DNA of 64,000 nucleotides from Robiginitomaculum sp. (GTDB lineage: Bacteria > Pseudomonadota > Alphaproteobacteria > Caulobacterales > Maricaulaceae). The stretch covers positions 1-64,000 of the forward strand of contig WFUF01000022.1 in assembly GCA_015485155.1 (NCBI GenBank). Direction: 5' to 3'. Every line of letters starts with the position of its first letter. The stretch's first letter is position 1. The position numbers and the translations under genes are program-made. This document shows positions 8,121 through 15,152 of the stretch, in pieces. The notes below the pieces were generated by a model, which worked only from the letters and a program-made list of their open reading frames with translations, was not told the origin of the DNA and made no database searches.

Positions 8121-10517
8121 TTAAAAACTCACATTCAAGGCCACGCCAATGGTGCGCGGCAAGGTGATGAATTTACGGGCATTGCTACCATAAAAGTCGG
8201 CTGCTGTATTGGGTCCAAAGGCTGCAGGTGTAAAAGATCCAGTCGTGCCTGAAGTGTTGCCAATGTTTTTAACAAATAATGACGCGTTCCATTTATCAGC
8301 AGCCACAGTAAAGGTCATATCCACTACTGCGAAGCCGTCAAATTGTACTGCCTGAAATACATTTTGATCCAGTACATTTTGCGTTGAAGACTGATAAAAT
8401 CCGTCAAAACGACTGATAAAGTTCATGCGATTATTCAAAGGAATGGTGTAATCAGCGGCCACATTAAACGAATGTTTGGCAACACCGGGTAAAGGTGCAC
8501 CATTGGCGGCTACCATCGTTCCCGTGGTAAGGCCAAAACCCGGCGGGGCAATAAAGTCTTTGGTTAACTTTGCATCTACAAGGGTATAGCCGATAGAATA
8601 GTTAAACATGCCATCGTCGCTACTGCCGCTGATTTGTGCCTCAATGCCTTGCGAGCGGGCTTTATCCGCATTGGCCACGGCAAAGAAAAAGCCGTTAGGT
8701 GTCGAGGTGTTAAATTGTGGATTGCTCCAGTCGATATAAAATGCATTCAAATCATATCGAAGACCCGAGGCAATGCCTTTTATACCTACTTCATAATTAA
8801 GGGCTGTATCGGATTGAAAGGTTAGCCAAGCCGGATTATTAGCAAATTGCCCAGTGGTCGGCACGCCATTACTACCACCACGTCGATAGCCCTCAGAAAT
8901 GGTCGCATAAAGCAGGTCGTCATCGCTAAACTCATAGGCGGCGTTTGCTCTGAATAGAATTTTGCTGTCTTCGGCGGTAAAAATGGTATCGGCTTGTCCA
9001 TTGAAGAAGGTATATGGTCCCGCGCGCACAAACGTATTGGTAATGGATTCGTTATCAAAATAACGAAGCCCGCCAGTAAGCTTAAAGCGATCAGTTAAAT
9101 TGGCAGTCAGTTCTCCAAAAATTGCGACTTCTCTGTAATCCTCTTTGCGATCAAAGGTGAATATATTATCGGTAAAAACAAAATCAGTGAGAAAGAAAGC
9201 ATCAGCCCAATCTTCAAAACCCACAAGGTCACTTACTTGTGTTGCTCCGCGAGTTTGATCCTGGTAAAATGCACCCAAAACATAGTCAAAGCGGTTTTCC
9301 CCAATGGAAACCAGACGAACTTCTTGAACAAAAGACTTATCGGAAAAGGTCCGCTTTGCTGTGTAAAGTGGCCGTGGAAAAACAAATGTGGGCGAGACAT
9401 AAAATTGTGCCAGATTGTTGGCAAAAAAGCCGGTGTTATCGGTCTCACTATTGCCTGTGTTTTCGTAATATGATGTGGCTGAAGTCAGGCTAGCAAAGCC
9501 TAAGTCAATATTAGCTTCCAGCGACCCCATATCCAAATTGCGCTTGGCTGGTTCTTCAATCACCGCACCGTTTTCATATTTGCCATAGGCAGCTCCTAGT
9601 CCGTCATTGCCTTGGCTGGGTTGCCGACGACCGCCGCTATCATCCGACTGGTAAAAATAACTAGCCACAAAGTCGACGTTTTCTGTCGGAGCCCAACGCG
9701 CACTAATCCGTGCATAAAGGCTTTGGTAGGTATCGGCATCTTTTTTGGTACGGTATTCTGCTGAATCTGCGCCTAGGTCAAAAATCCCATTAGGCTGGGT
9801 TGGAACGCCATTATTGTCGAGTACATACAGGTTCGTGTAATCAGTGATACCGGGATAATCTTGCCACAACACATTGGCGCGAATGGCAAATTTATCACTT
9901 ACCGGCGCATTAAAAATACCGCCAGCCGAATATCCAAGGCTGCCAGAGCCGTCCACCGAGGATGCTGTTCCAATAAAACTGCCGCTAACTTCGTCGAACT
10001 GCGGCTTGCGGGTGAAATACTTTACTGTTCCACCCAATGCGCCTGAGCCATAAAGCGTGGCTTGTGGCCCGCGTTGCACTTCGACACGATCAAGGTCAAT
10101 TAGTGCCATATTGGCAAAAACAGGGGTTTCATTGACATAAGTAGAGACCGTTGGTACCGAGCCAAGCAGAAAATCCCCAAAAGCCGAGCTATCCACATTA
10201 AGGCCACGAATACGAATGCTGTTGAACTGTATATTACGCTGTCCTTGATCAATCTGACTGACCCCGGGAATGGTGCGCAGTAACTCAGCAGAATCCAATG
10301 TGATTGCATCAGCAATATCGGCACCGGAAACAACAGAAATGTTATACGGTACATCTAAAATATTTTCCTCTCGGCGCTGGGTCGTGACTGTTATTTCATC
10401 CGTAGCCTTTGCTTGTTCACTTTCTTGCGCAAAAGCTAGACCCGGCGTTAGGATTGTGCACCCTAGCAATAGGCTTAGTAGCGAGCGGCTTGTAAGTTTT
10501 TTGCGTGTGTTAAACAT
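8121..10517 (-). CDS. TonB-dependent outer membrane receptor
   Basis: A 798-aa outer-membrane beta-barrel importer. It has a signal peptide (LLSLLLGCTILTPGLAFAQ), then a TonB-box-like start of the plug (DEITVTTQRREENI), plug motifs (VPYNISVVSG, IRIRGLNVDS, VEVQRGPQATLYGSGALGG) and a barrel ending in the aromatic-terminated strand IGVALNVSF. The start has a strong AAGGAGAT ribosome site 8 nt upstream. Only 37 bp separate it from the carbon-nitrogen hydrolase, so the two are in one operon. The ligand is unknown. The downstream GABA genes suggest a compound containing 4-aminobutyrate or a related amide; iron-siderophore uptake is less likely because no iron genes are near. Confidence 0.93.
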   Translation of the reverse strand: MFNTRKKLTSRSLLSLLLGCTILTPGLAFAQESEQAKATDEITVTTQRREENILDVPYNISVVSGADIADAITLDSAELLRTIPGVSQIDQGQRNIQFNSIRIRGLNVDSSAFGDFLLGSVPTVSTYVNETPVFANMALIDLDRVEVQRGPQATLYGSGALGGTVKYFTRKPQFDEVSGSFIGTASSVDGSGSLGYSAGGIFNAPVSDKFAIRANVLWQDYPGITDYTNLYVLDNNGVPTQPNGIFDLGADSAEYRTKKDADTYQSLYARISARWAPTENVDFVASYFYQSDDSGGRRQPSQGNDGLGAAYGKYENGAVIEEPAKRNLDMGSLEANIDLGFASLTSATSYYENTGNSETDNTGFFANNLAQFYVSPTFVFPRPLYTAKRTFSDKSFVQEVRLVSIGENRFDYVLGAFYQDQTRGATQVSDLVGFEDWADAFFLTDFVFTDNIFTFDRKEDYREVAIFGELTANLTDRFKLTGGLRYFDNESITNTFVRAGPYTFFNGQADTIFTAEDSKILFRANAAYEFSDDDLLYATISEGYRRGGSNGVPTTGQFANNPAWLTFQSDTALNYEVGIKGIASGLRYDLNAFYIDWSNPQFNTSTPNGFFFAVANADKARSQGIEAQISGSSDDGMFNYSIGYTLVDAKLTKDFIAPPGFGLTTGTMVAANGAPLPGVAKHSFNVAADYTIPLNNRMNFISRFDGFYQSSTQNVLDQNVFQAVQFDGFAVVDMTFTVAADKWNASLFVKNIGNTSGTTGSFTPAAFGPNTAADFYGSNARKFITLPRTIGVALNVSF

Positions 10518-10554
10518 TGGAAATCTCCTTTTGTCCTCGAAATTGATGGTTTGC

Positions 10555-11430
10555 TCATTGGCTTTTATTGTCTTTGTTGGTGTTCGCTTTTTTGGCCATG
10601 GCTAATGGGCCGAGCGCCGTAAGAGCAGATGAGTCATTGTTGTTCTGATAAATTGAAAAAGGTGTTTTATGGTCACGAAAGCTTTTCAACGGTTGGGCTA
10701 AATTGTGCCAGCCTTGTGTCCGTACCCGGCGCACATATTCCAGATCAATTTCGATCGGTATAATCTCGCGACCCGCACCCGCTTGATGGATAATTTCGCC
10801 GCCAGGCCCAGCGATGATTGAACGTCCAAAAGCCAATTTTCCCGTAGAATTAATATCGAAAAAATAACATTGATTGGTCACAGCACTAGATCTGGCAATC
10901 GCCAATTCCGCATCGCGATCCAAAGTATTGGTTAAGCTGGGGTGTAAAATCACCTCGGCACCCATGGAGACCAATGTGCGTGTGGTTTCAGGAAACCACA
11001 TGTCATAACAAATGGAAACACCAAAACAGCCAACGCCATCAACATCGAAAACCGTGAATTCTTCGCCGCTGGCCACATCAACTTCGTAAGGCAAAAATGG
11101 AAACATTTTGCGGCATCGGGTAACGACTTCACCTGCCGGGTTTATGACCGGAGCAGTGTTGAAAATCTTGTCGTCTTTTTTTTCATACAAACTGCCAGGT
11201 AATATCCATAGTCCGGTTTCTTTGGCCAACGAACAAAAATGCTGCTCTGCGGTACCAGGCATGGTTTGGGCGTGTTTTAGGCCGGTGCCAAAACTTGCCA
11301 GTTCTGCAAGCACAACCATATCGACCCAAGGAAAGCGCTTGTGAACGATCCTGATTTCTTCACACAACAGATCAATGTTGTCTTTGGATTCTAGCTCCAG
11401 TTGTAGAGCGGCAATTGCAAATTTGGACAC
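10555..11430 (-). CDS. Carbon-nitrogen hydrolase (nitrilase/omega-amidase superfamily)
   Basis: Cytoplasmic amidase/nitrilase-fold enzyme of 291 aa. The catalytic Glu-Lys-Cys triad is visible: Glu in VVLAELASFG, Lys in CRKMFPFLP, and Cys in GVSICYDMWFPE. The GTG at 11430 (VSKFAIAALQLELES) is chosen because a perfect AGGAGG lies 4 nt before it; the ATG at 11463 would place AGGAGG inside the gene and add ten non-homologous residues. It is the first gene of the operon leading to gabT and gabD. The likely role is to hydrolyse an amide, nitrile or N-carbamoyl compound to a free omega-amino acid, but the exact substrate is not readable from sequence. Confidence 0.88.
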   Translation of the reverse strand: MSKFAIAALQLELESKDNIDLLCEEIRIVHKRFPWVDMVVLAELASFGTGLKHAQTMPGTAEQHFCSLAKETGLWILPGSLYEKKDDKIFNTAPVINPAGEVVTRCRKMFPFLPYEVDVASGEEFTVFDVDGVGCFGVSICYDMWFPETTRTLVSMGAEVILHPSLTNTLDRDAELAIARSSAVTNQCYFFDINSTGKLAFGRSIIAGPGGEIIHQAGAGREIIPIEIDLEYVRRVRTQGWHNLAQPLKSFRDHKTPFSIYQNNNDSSALTALGPLAMAKKANTNKDNKSQ

Positions 11431-11511
11431 AGCACCTCCTGAATACTTTTCCCCGCTTTGCACGAGGCTATCCTGAGGTTACTTCTATGGGTTGGAGCAG
11501 ACTAATAATAG

Positions 11512-11540
11512 GTCCAGATGAACCTAATCATTGAGTCCAG
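11512..11540. promoter_or_regulatory. Candidate operator: GTCCAG direct repeat and dyad before the catabolic operon
   Basis: Within the 134 bp between the regulator stop and the operon's first start codon, GTCCAG occurs at 11512-11517 and again at 11535-11540, 23 bp apart (about two helical turns). The first copy also lies in an imperfect dyad, GGTCCAGATGAACC (11511-11524). MocR-family regulators commonly bind spaced direct repeats, so this is a reasonable binding site for the adjacent regulator. No footprint or second promoter supports it yet. Confidence 0.35.
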
Positions 11541-11564
11541 TTTTGATAAACCTGAAACCGGATA

Positions 11565-13409
11565 TTACTTCTTGGTACGGCGCACCAATATTGCCCAATC
11601 CACCAGGTGACCATCTTGGTGGAACCATTCGATACGCTCGCCCCGTAACACCACGCGAAAGCGACCCACTTCGCCATACGACCATTCGGACCATTTACGA
11701 CACCAGTAATCACCCTCGACCCACCACGTACCATGGTCGCGATCTTCATTGGCAAAGCCGGCACGACCTTGCATCTCGCCATTACGACTCAGCACGATGG
11801 TGCAAGGATCGCCATATACTGTCTTACATAGTAATTTGGCTCCGTTACAGACGCGCTTAATGGCTGACCCAGAAAGAGCTTGCGCTGCATCAAAGTTAGT
11901 TTTTGAAGGAGTAGGATCCATGGTTTCACGAAAAGCATTTGCAAAAGCAGCAACACCATCTCGAATTTTACTTTCAACAAGACCGGTAATACCTAAACGG
12001 AAAATATTGTTGGGAACCACGCGCGAATAATAATCATGTACTGGCTCGATCAAGACACCGTGAGTTCCGGCGCGTTTCACCAACAACTGGGTGTCTAGGG
12101 TTTTAGGGCCAGTTATCCAAGCTGAAGTTCCAATCCGAGTTGGCAAAAGGGAAATTTTGTTCGGCAGATAATAGTTAAGTGCTTCACGCAAAGCGATCAT
12201 GCGCTTAGCAAACGTTTCTTCAACATGCCTCAGCAGCGCAGCATAATGACCAAGCGCCAACATGTGGGCAAAAGTGCGCTGTATGCTCAAGGCTGGATGG
12301 CGCGCGGTAATGCGGCGCAAATTTCGTGCGGCGCGGATTACTGGGATAGGAGCTACCAGCACCCCCAATCGGATGGCTGGTGCCAATGGTTGGGCTAATG
12401 TCGCCATATATATCACATTTTCCCCGCCCGGAGTACCGCGTAAAGCAGGAGGGGCGTTAGTGCTCAAGCTCGTTTCCCATTGGCAATCATCTTCGACAAT
12501 AATTTTCCCTGATTCTACCGCGGCCTGTAATAGCAAAGCCCGGCGTTCATCGCACAAAGTCGCTCCGGTCGGGCGCTGGCAACCAGGGGATACAAAAATT
12601 ATATCCGCAGCCTGTATTACTTCGGCACTGAATTGCATGCCGTTTTCATCTACATCAAGAGCCGTGATTTGGATTTTCTTTTTTTGCAATAGCATCCGTA
12701 ATTCAGGATGGCAGGGATTTTCCAGAACCACCCTCATGCCATCATGCACCAAAAGATCACATACCAGACTTAATGCTTGTTGCGTGCCCGTGGTCACCAA
12801 AACTTCTTCGGACTGTACGCTAATGCCATTTAACGGCAAAACTTTGCGCCTTAATTCGTCCACTAACATCGGATCATCGGCATCACCGGCATTGCGAGTC
12901 CAAATATTGATTTCTTGAACCGAAAGCGCGCGGCGGCTGGCTTCTCGCCACTGCGCCACAGGAAATAATGAGCGATCAAAAGGGCCGTCGACCAGCGGGT
13001 ATGGATATTGATCCCAATCGGGAGGCAAGACCGAGGTGAAACTAGGCAATGCTACTGGGGCTAAGCGCGCACGCCATACTGATTGGTTTATACTCTGCCT
13101 GGAACCGGTGACCTGTATCGCACCAAGATCGCGTCCGAACATACCCTCACGAACAAACAAACCGCGTCGATCCTTACTGATTAAATGACCATCGGACACC
13201 AGCCGGTCATAGGCCATGATTATGGTGTTTCTAGAGACACCAAGGTCATGGGATAATTGCCTGCTCGGTGGCATACGCGTTCCGGCAATCAATACCCCCA
13301 AGGCAATATCGTCAATAATCTTGCGGCGAATTTGTTCTTGCAGGGAGAGCGAGCTATTGCGCTCAATCGCAATGCGCAGATTTGCAGTATGAGAAGGATC
13401 CGTTATCAT
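11565..13409 (-). CDS. MocR/GabR-type regulator (GntR HTH + aminotransferase fold) lacking the PLP lysine, with C-terminal DUF995-like domain
   Basis: A 614-aa transcription factor. Residues 1-75 form a GntR winged helix (LSLQEQIRRKIIDDI, MPPSRQLSHDLGVSRNTI). Residues about 110-500 are an aminotransferase class I fold. Residues about 505-614 are an added domain rich in Trp and Cys (HGTWWVEGDYWCRKW, RVVLRGERIEWF) that resembles DUF995. In GabR/MocR proteins the PLP lysine sits in TFSKxLxPxxR; here the segment reads TLAQPLAPAIR, with Gln340 (codon CAA) replacing Lys. The usual DDY is DDC, and the PxHQxPTG motif is PGCQRPTG. A covalent PLP aldimine therefore looks impossible. It lies directly upstream of, and in the same direction as, the amide/GABA operon and probably controls it. 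Confidence 0.9.
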   Translation of the reverse strand: MITDPSHTANLRIAIERNSSLSLQEQIRRKIIDDIALGVLIAGTRMPPSRQLSHDLGVSRNTIIMAYDRLVSDGHLISKDRRGLFVREGMFGRDLGAIQVTGSRQSINQSVWRARLAPVALPSFTSVLPPDWDQYPYPLVDGPFDRSLFPVAQWREASRRALSVQEINIWTRNAGDADDPMLVDELRRKVLPLNGISVQSEEVLVTTGTQQALSLVCDLLVHDGMRVVLENPCHPELRMLLQKKKIQITALDVDENGMQFSAEVIQAADIIFVSPGCQRPTGATLCDERRALLLQAAVESGKIIVEDDCQWETSLSTNAPPALRGTPGGENVIYMATLAQPLAPAIRLGVLVAPIPVIRAARNLRRITARHPALSIQRTFAHMLALGHYAALLRHVEETFAKRMIALREALNYYLPNKISLLPTRIGTSAWITGPKTLDTQLLVKRAGTHGVLIEPVHDYYSRVVPNNIFRLGITGLVESKIRDGVAAFANAFRETMDPTPSKTNFDAAQALSGSAIKRVCNGAKLLCKTVYGDPCTIVLSRNGEMQGRAGFANEDRDHGTWWVEGDYWCRKWSEWSYGEVGRFRVVLRGERIEWFHQDGHLVDWAILVRRTKK

Positions 13410-13550
13410 GTGTAACCCGATACATTATTTTATCGAGCAAGCCAATTCTGGCATTATCAGAATCACCGCATGGTGGGTAACTTTAATAAATACCTTGAAG
13501 TAACGAAAAACATTTTGCACGGTTAAACACTATAAAACAAACACCAGTGT
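13410..13550. other. Intergenic: upstream region of the MocR-type regulator
   Basis: AT-rich sequence between the regulator start and the tRNA-Ser-associated element. It should hold the regulator promoter on the minus strand. A short dyad AACACCAGTGTT lies at 13540-13551. I see no coding capacity. Confidence 0.4.
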
Positions 13551-13580
13551 TCAAGGCGGCTGGCAAAGAGGAAGGGATTG
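13551..13580. repeat. Left direct repeat of the tRNA-Ser 3' end (candidate att site)
   Basis: This 30-bp stretch matches 14699-14728 at 26 positions, including an unbroken 14-bp start (TCAAGGCGGCTGGC). The right copy contains the encoded CCA, discriminator and 3' acceptor/T-arm part of tRNA-Ser plus 10 bp beyond it. The left copy keeps TGGC (CCA end) and AAGGGATT but has AAAGAGG in place of GGAGACG. A partial copy of a tRNA 3' end lying 1.15 kb downstream of the intact tRNA is the signature of an integrated element. Confidence 0.6.
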
Positions 13581-13735
13581 ACGCGCTATGAGCGCCACAT
13601 CTGCGCGGCAAAGCCGCTTGTTGTCGAAAAGGTTCCGTCCACCTTTTCTCCTCCACCACCGCTTAAACCTGCTTTGGCCGGTTTTAGCAGCGCTGGCGGT
13701 GAACGCAGTCTCGACCCAAACTGTATCTACCCAAT

Positions 13736-14540
13736 TTCCCTGTTTAACAGGAAATTTACAGGGAAAATATCATTATTTAGATCTAATTTCACTCCCAAGC
13801 CCAATAGTTGATTGAAAATATTAGAGTTTTGTAAGTTTTCCCTAAAAAATTAGCAGGGAATTTTATTTTTAGAACAGGAAAATAAATAAGCTTAACAGGC
13901 ACCAATCCAAACCTGCATTGAGTTAGGTTAAGCTTACCATCATGCTTTCACTATCTGCTCTGGCACAAAGCCTGGGCTGTGACCCAGATGCGCTTAATCC
14001 TGAAAAACTAATAATCAAGGCCGACTTCCAACTTCGTAAAAAAGGCGTGGAAAGCAAAATCATCCTTGGTGATTTTGAAGCCGACCTAGATCAAACTATG
14101 ATCCGGGCTATGACCAAAGCCCATGGTTGGATGAAAGAAGTACGCAAAGACGTATCTGCCGCCGCCATCGGTAGACGACATGGCTGGACCGATGCACCGG
14201 TTCGTCAACGTTTGAAACTGGCGTTTCTGTCTCCCAAAATCACCCGGGCTATTTTGCAGGGAAACAACCCATAGAGCTAACTTTAAAAAAACTCCTGACA
14301 TCGAAGGTTCCTTTAGACTGGGATGAGCAATGGAAGTACTTGGGCTTTGCAGATATAAAACTCCCAAAATAATTCCCTGCTAAGAAAGACAATTACCCTG
14401 ATAGAGATGGAAAAATTCCCTGTTATGTATTTAGGGAAACCACTTGCAAGTCATTGAAAATATGAACTATACGGGGATTTTCAATAGCTATTCCCTGCAA
14501 AAATTACGATTTTCCCTGTATATTCCCTGCTAACAGGGAA
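13736..14540. repeat. Cluster of CAGGGAA/TTCCCTG repeats
   Basis: Exact 7-mers occur as TTCCCTG at 13736, 14373, 14416, 14491, 14512 and 14523, and as CAGGGAA at 13759, 13854, 14257 and 14534. Near matches lie at 13748, 13838, 13875, 14394 and 14432. Ten exact copies in about 800 bp far exceed chance for a 7-mer, which is roughly eight copies over the whole 64-kb window on both strands. The copies are in both orientations, often paired head-to-head, and flank and invade the HTH gene. They look like a protein-binding array, possibly for that HTH protein. Confidence 0.7.
13942..14372 (+). pseudogene. Recombinase C-terminal-like HTH protein, frameshifted
   Basis: The first open frame (13942-14274, 110 aa) has a beta-rich start (IIKADFQLRKKGVESKIIL) followed by a helix-turn-helix (TKAHGWMKEV, AAIGRRHGWTDAPVRQRLKLAFLSP, ITRAILQGNNP). 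This resembles the tail of alphaproteobacterial serine recombinases. The stop TAG at 14272 interrupts it. Reading on in the frame one base earlier gives 33 more residues that carry the family's expected ending (PLDWDEQWKYLGF) before a TAA at 14370-14372. Adding one C to the CCC at 14269-14271 would restore a protein of about 143 aa. An in-frame TAG lies just upstream of the ATG, so no catalytic domain is attached. There is no good ribosome site. A sequencing error in the C-run cannot be excluded. Confidence 0.6.
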
Positions 14541-14545
14541 TATAC
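14518..14545. repeat. Perfect 12-bp inverted repeat built from two CAGGGAA units
   Basis: GTATATTCCCTG (14518-14529), a CTAA spacer, then CAGGGAATATAC (14534-14545). This is the longest and most symmetrical site of the repeat cluster and lies at its right end. It could be a dimeric operator, a recombination or replication site, or a hairpin. The T-tract needed for a terminator is absent. Confidence 0.6.
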
Positions 14546-14698
14546 TGCTACCCGATCTCCGCAAAATGACCAACAGAGATAAAGCCCCTAAATATCATAA
14601 AAACGACCCTGATACGTTGGTCTCAGAACAAGCCAATCACGCTAACCCCCCGTAACGTCGGGGATATAAACGCAGCATCTGATTAGTTATTTGAAAGA

Positions 14699-14728
14699 TC
14701 AAGGCGGCTGGCGGAGACGAAGGGATTC
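14699..14728. repeat. Right direct repeat overlapping the tRNA-Ser 3' end
   Basis: Partner of 13551-13580 (26 of 30 positions match). It covers 10 bp beyond the tRNA plus the CCA, discriminator, acceptor 3' strand and part of the T-stem. This is the copy that preserves tRNA function. Confidence 0.6.
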
Positions 14729-14799
14729 GAACCCTCGAGACGGGAACACCGCCTACTCCCTTAGCAGGGGAGCGCCTTCGACCACTCGGCCACGTCTCC
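14709..14799 (-). tRNA. tRNA-Ser (anticodon GCU)
   Basis: The reverse strand gives a 91-nt class II tRNA with acceptor GGAGACG/CGTCTCC, discriminator G and encoded CCA. The anticodon arm is CTCCC/CTGCTAA/GGGAG (anticodon GCT). It has a long variable arm and T-arm GAGGG/TTCGAAT/CCCTT. Its 3' end is the boundary of the remnant element to its left. Confidence 0.96.
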
Positions 14800-15152
14800 G
14801 TGGATGGGTTTAGCCTTTACAATAAAGGCTTTCAAGCGGTTTCTTGAACAAAATACATTTTGCTTGTTTTGTCGTTTTTTGGTGCAAAACCCATGAATCT
14901 TATCAGAATATGCGGTAAAAGTTCGTGATTTATACGGGTGCTATTTCTATCATGTTCTTTAATGGTCGATCTGGCCCGAACCGATTTACAGGTTCTTACA
15001 TATGAACAAAAAGCAGCTTATTACAGCTTTGGCACCAGAATCCCAAATGATTAAAGTCCCTGATTTACCTAAAATTAAGCACGCTGCTTAACCGACTGTT
15101 GGGCAAGTTTGGTTAGGCTGCTTAATTAACTTTAAGAGTCGGAATAACGATC
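14800..15152. other. Intergenic region upstream of the holdfast locus
   Basis: No well-supported gene is seen apart from a doubtful 29-codon frame listed separately. The stretch should hold the promoter for the plus-strand polysaccharide genes. Close to the hfsE-like start it has TTAA-rich sequence (CTTAACCG near 15089, TTAATTAACTTTAA at 15122-15135) reminiscent of CtrA-type sites, but the spacing does not match TTAA-N7-TTAA. Confidence 0.35.
15002..15091 (+). CDS. Possible 29-aa peptide, doubtful
   Basis: ATG at 15002 to TAA at 15091 encodes MNKKQLITALAPESQ.. with a Lys-rich, Pro-containing second half (IKVPDLPKIKHAA). No convincing ribosome-binding site precedes it (GGTTCTTACAT), and I recognise no family. 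It is listed because it occupies an otherwise empty region just upstream of the polysaccharide genes; it may be chance. Confidence 0.15.
   Translation: MNKKQLITALAPESQMIKVPDLPKIKHAA

Larger units (their letters stand above)
13551..14698 (+). mobile_element. Remnant integrated element at tRNA-Ser(GCU)
   Basis: About 1.15 kb bounded by direct repeats of the tRNA-Ser 3' end. Inside are a recombinase-tail-like HTH gene with a frameshift and about 15 copies of CAGGGAA-type repeats. The open frames at 13578-13815 have no gene-like character and overlap the first repeats. There is no integrase, so the element cannot move by itself. It may be a decayed island or a small non-autonomous element. A hairpin CCCCG/CGGGG lies at 14648-14663. 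Confidence 0.5.

Noticed and set aside
13578-13815. Two overlapping plus-strand frames of about 75 codons inside the element
   Set aside because: No family, no ribosome site, no shared pattern, and the ends are formed by the TTCCCTG/CAGGGAA repeats.
14648-14663. CCCCG/CGGGG hairpin as a rho-independent terminator
   Set aside because: The stem has only five pairs and no T-run follows on either strand.
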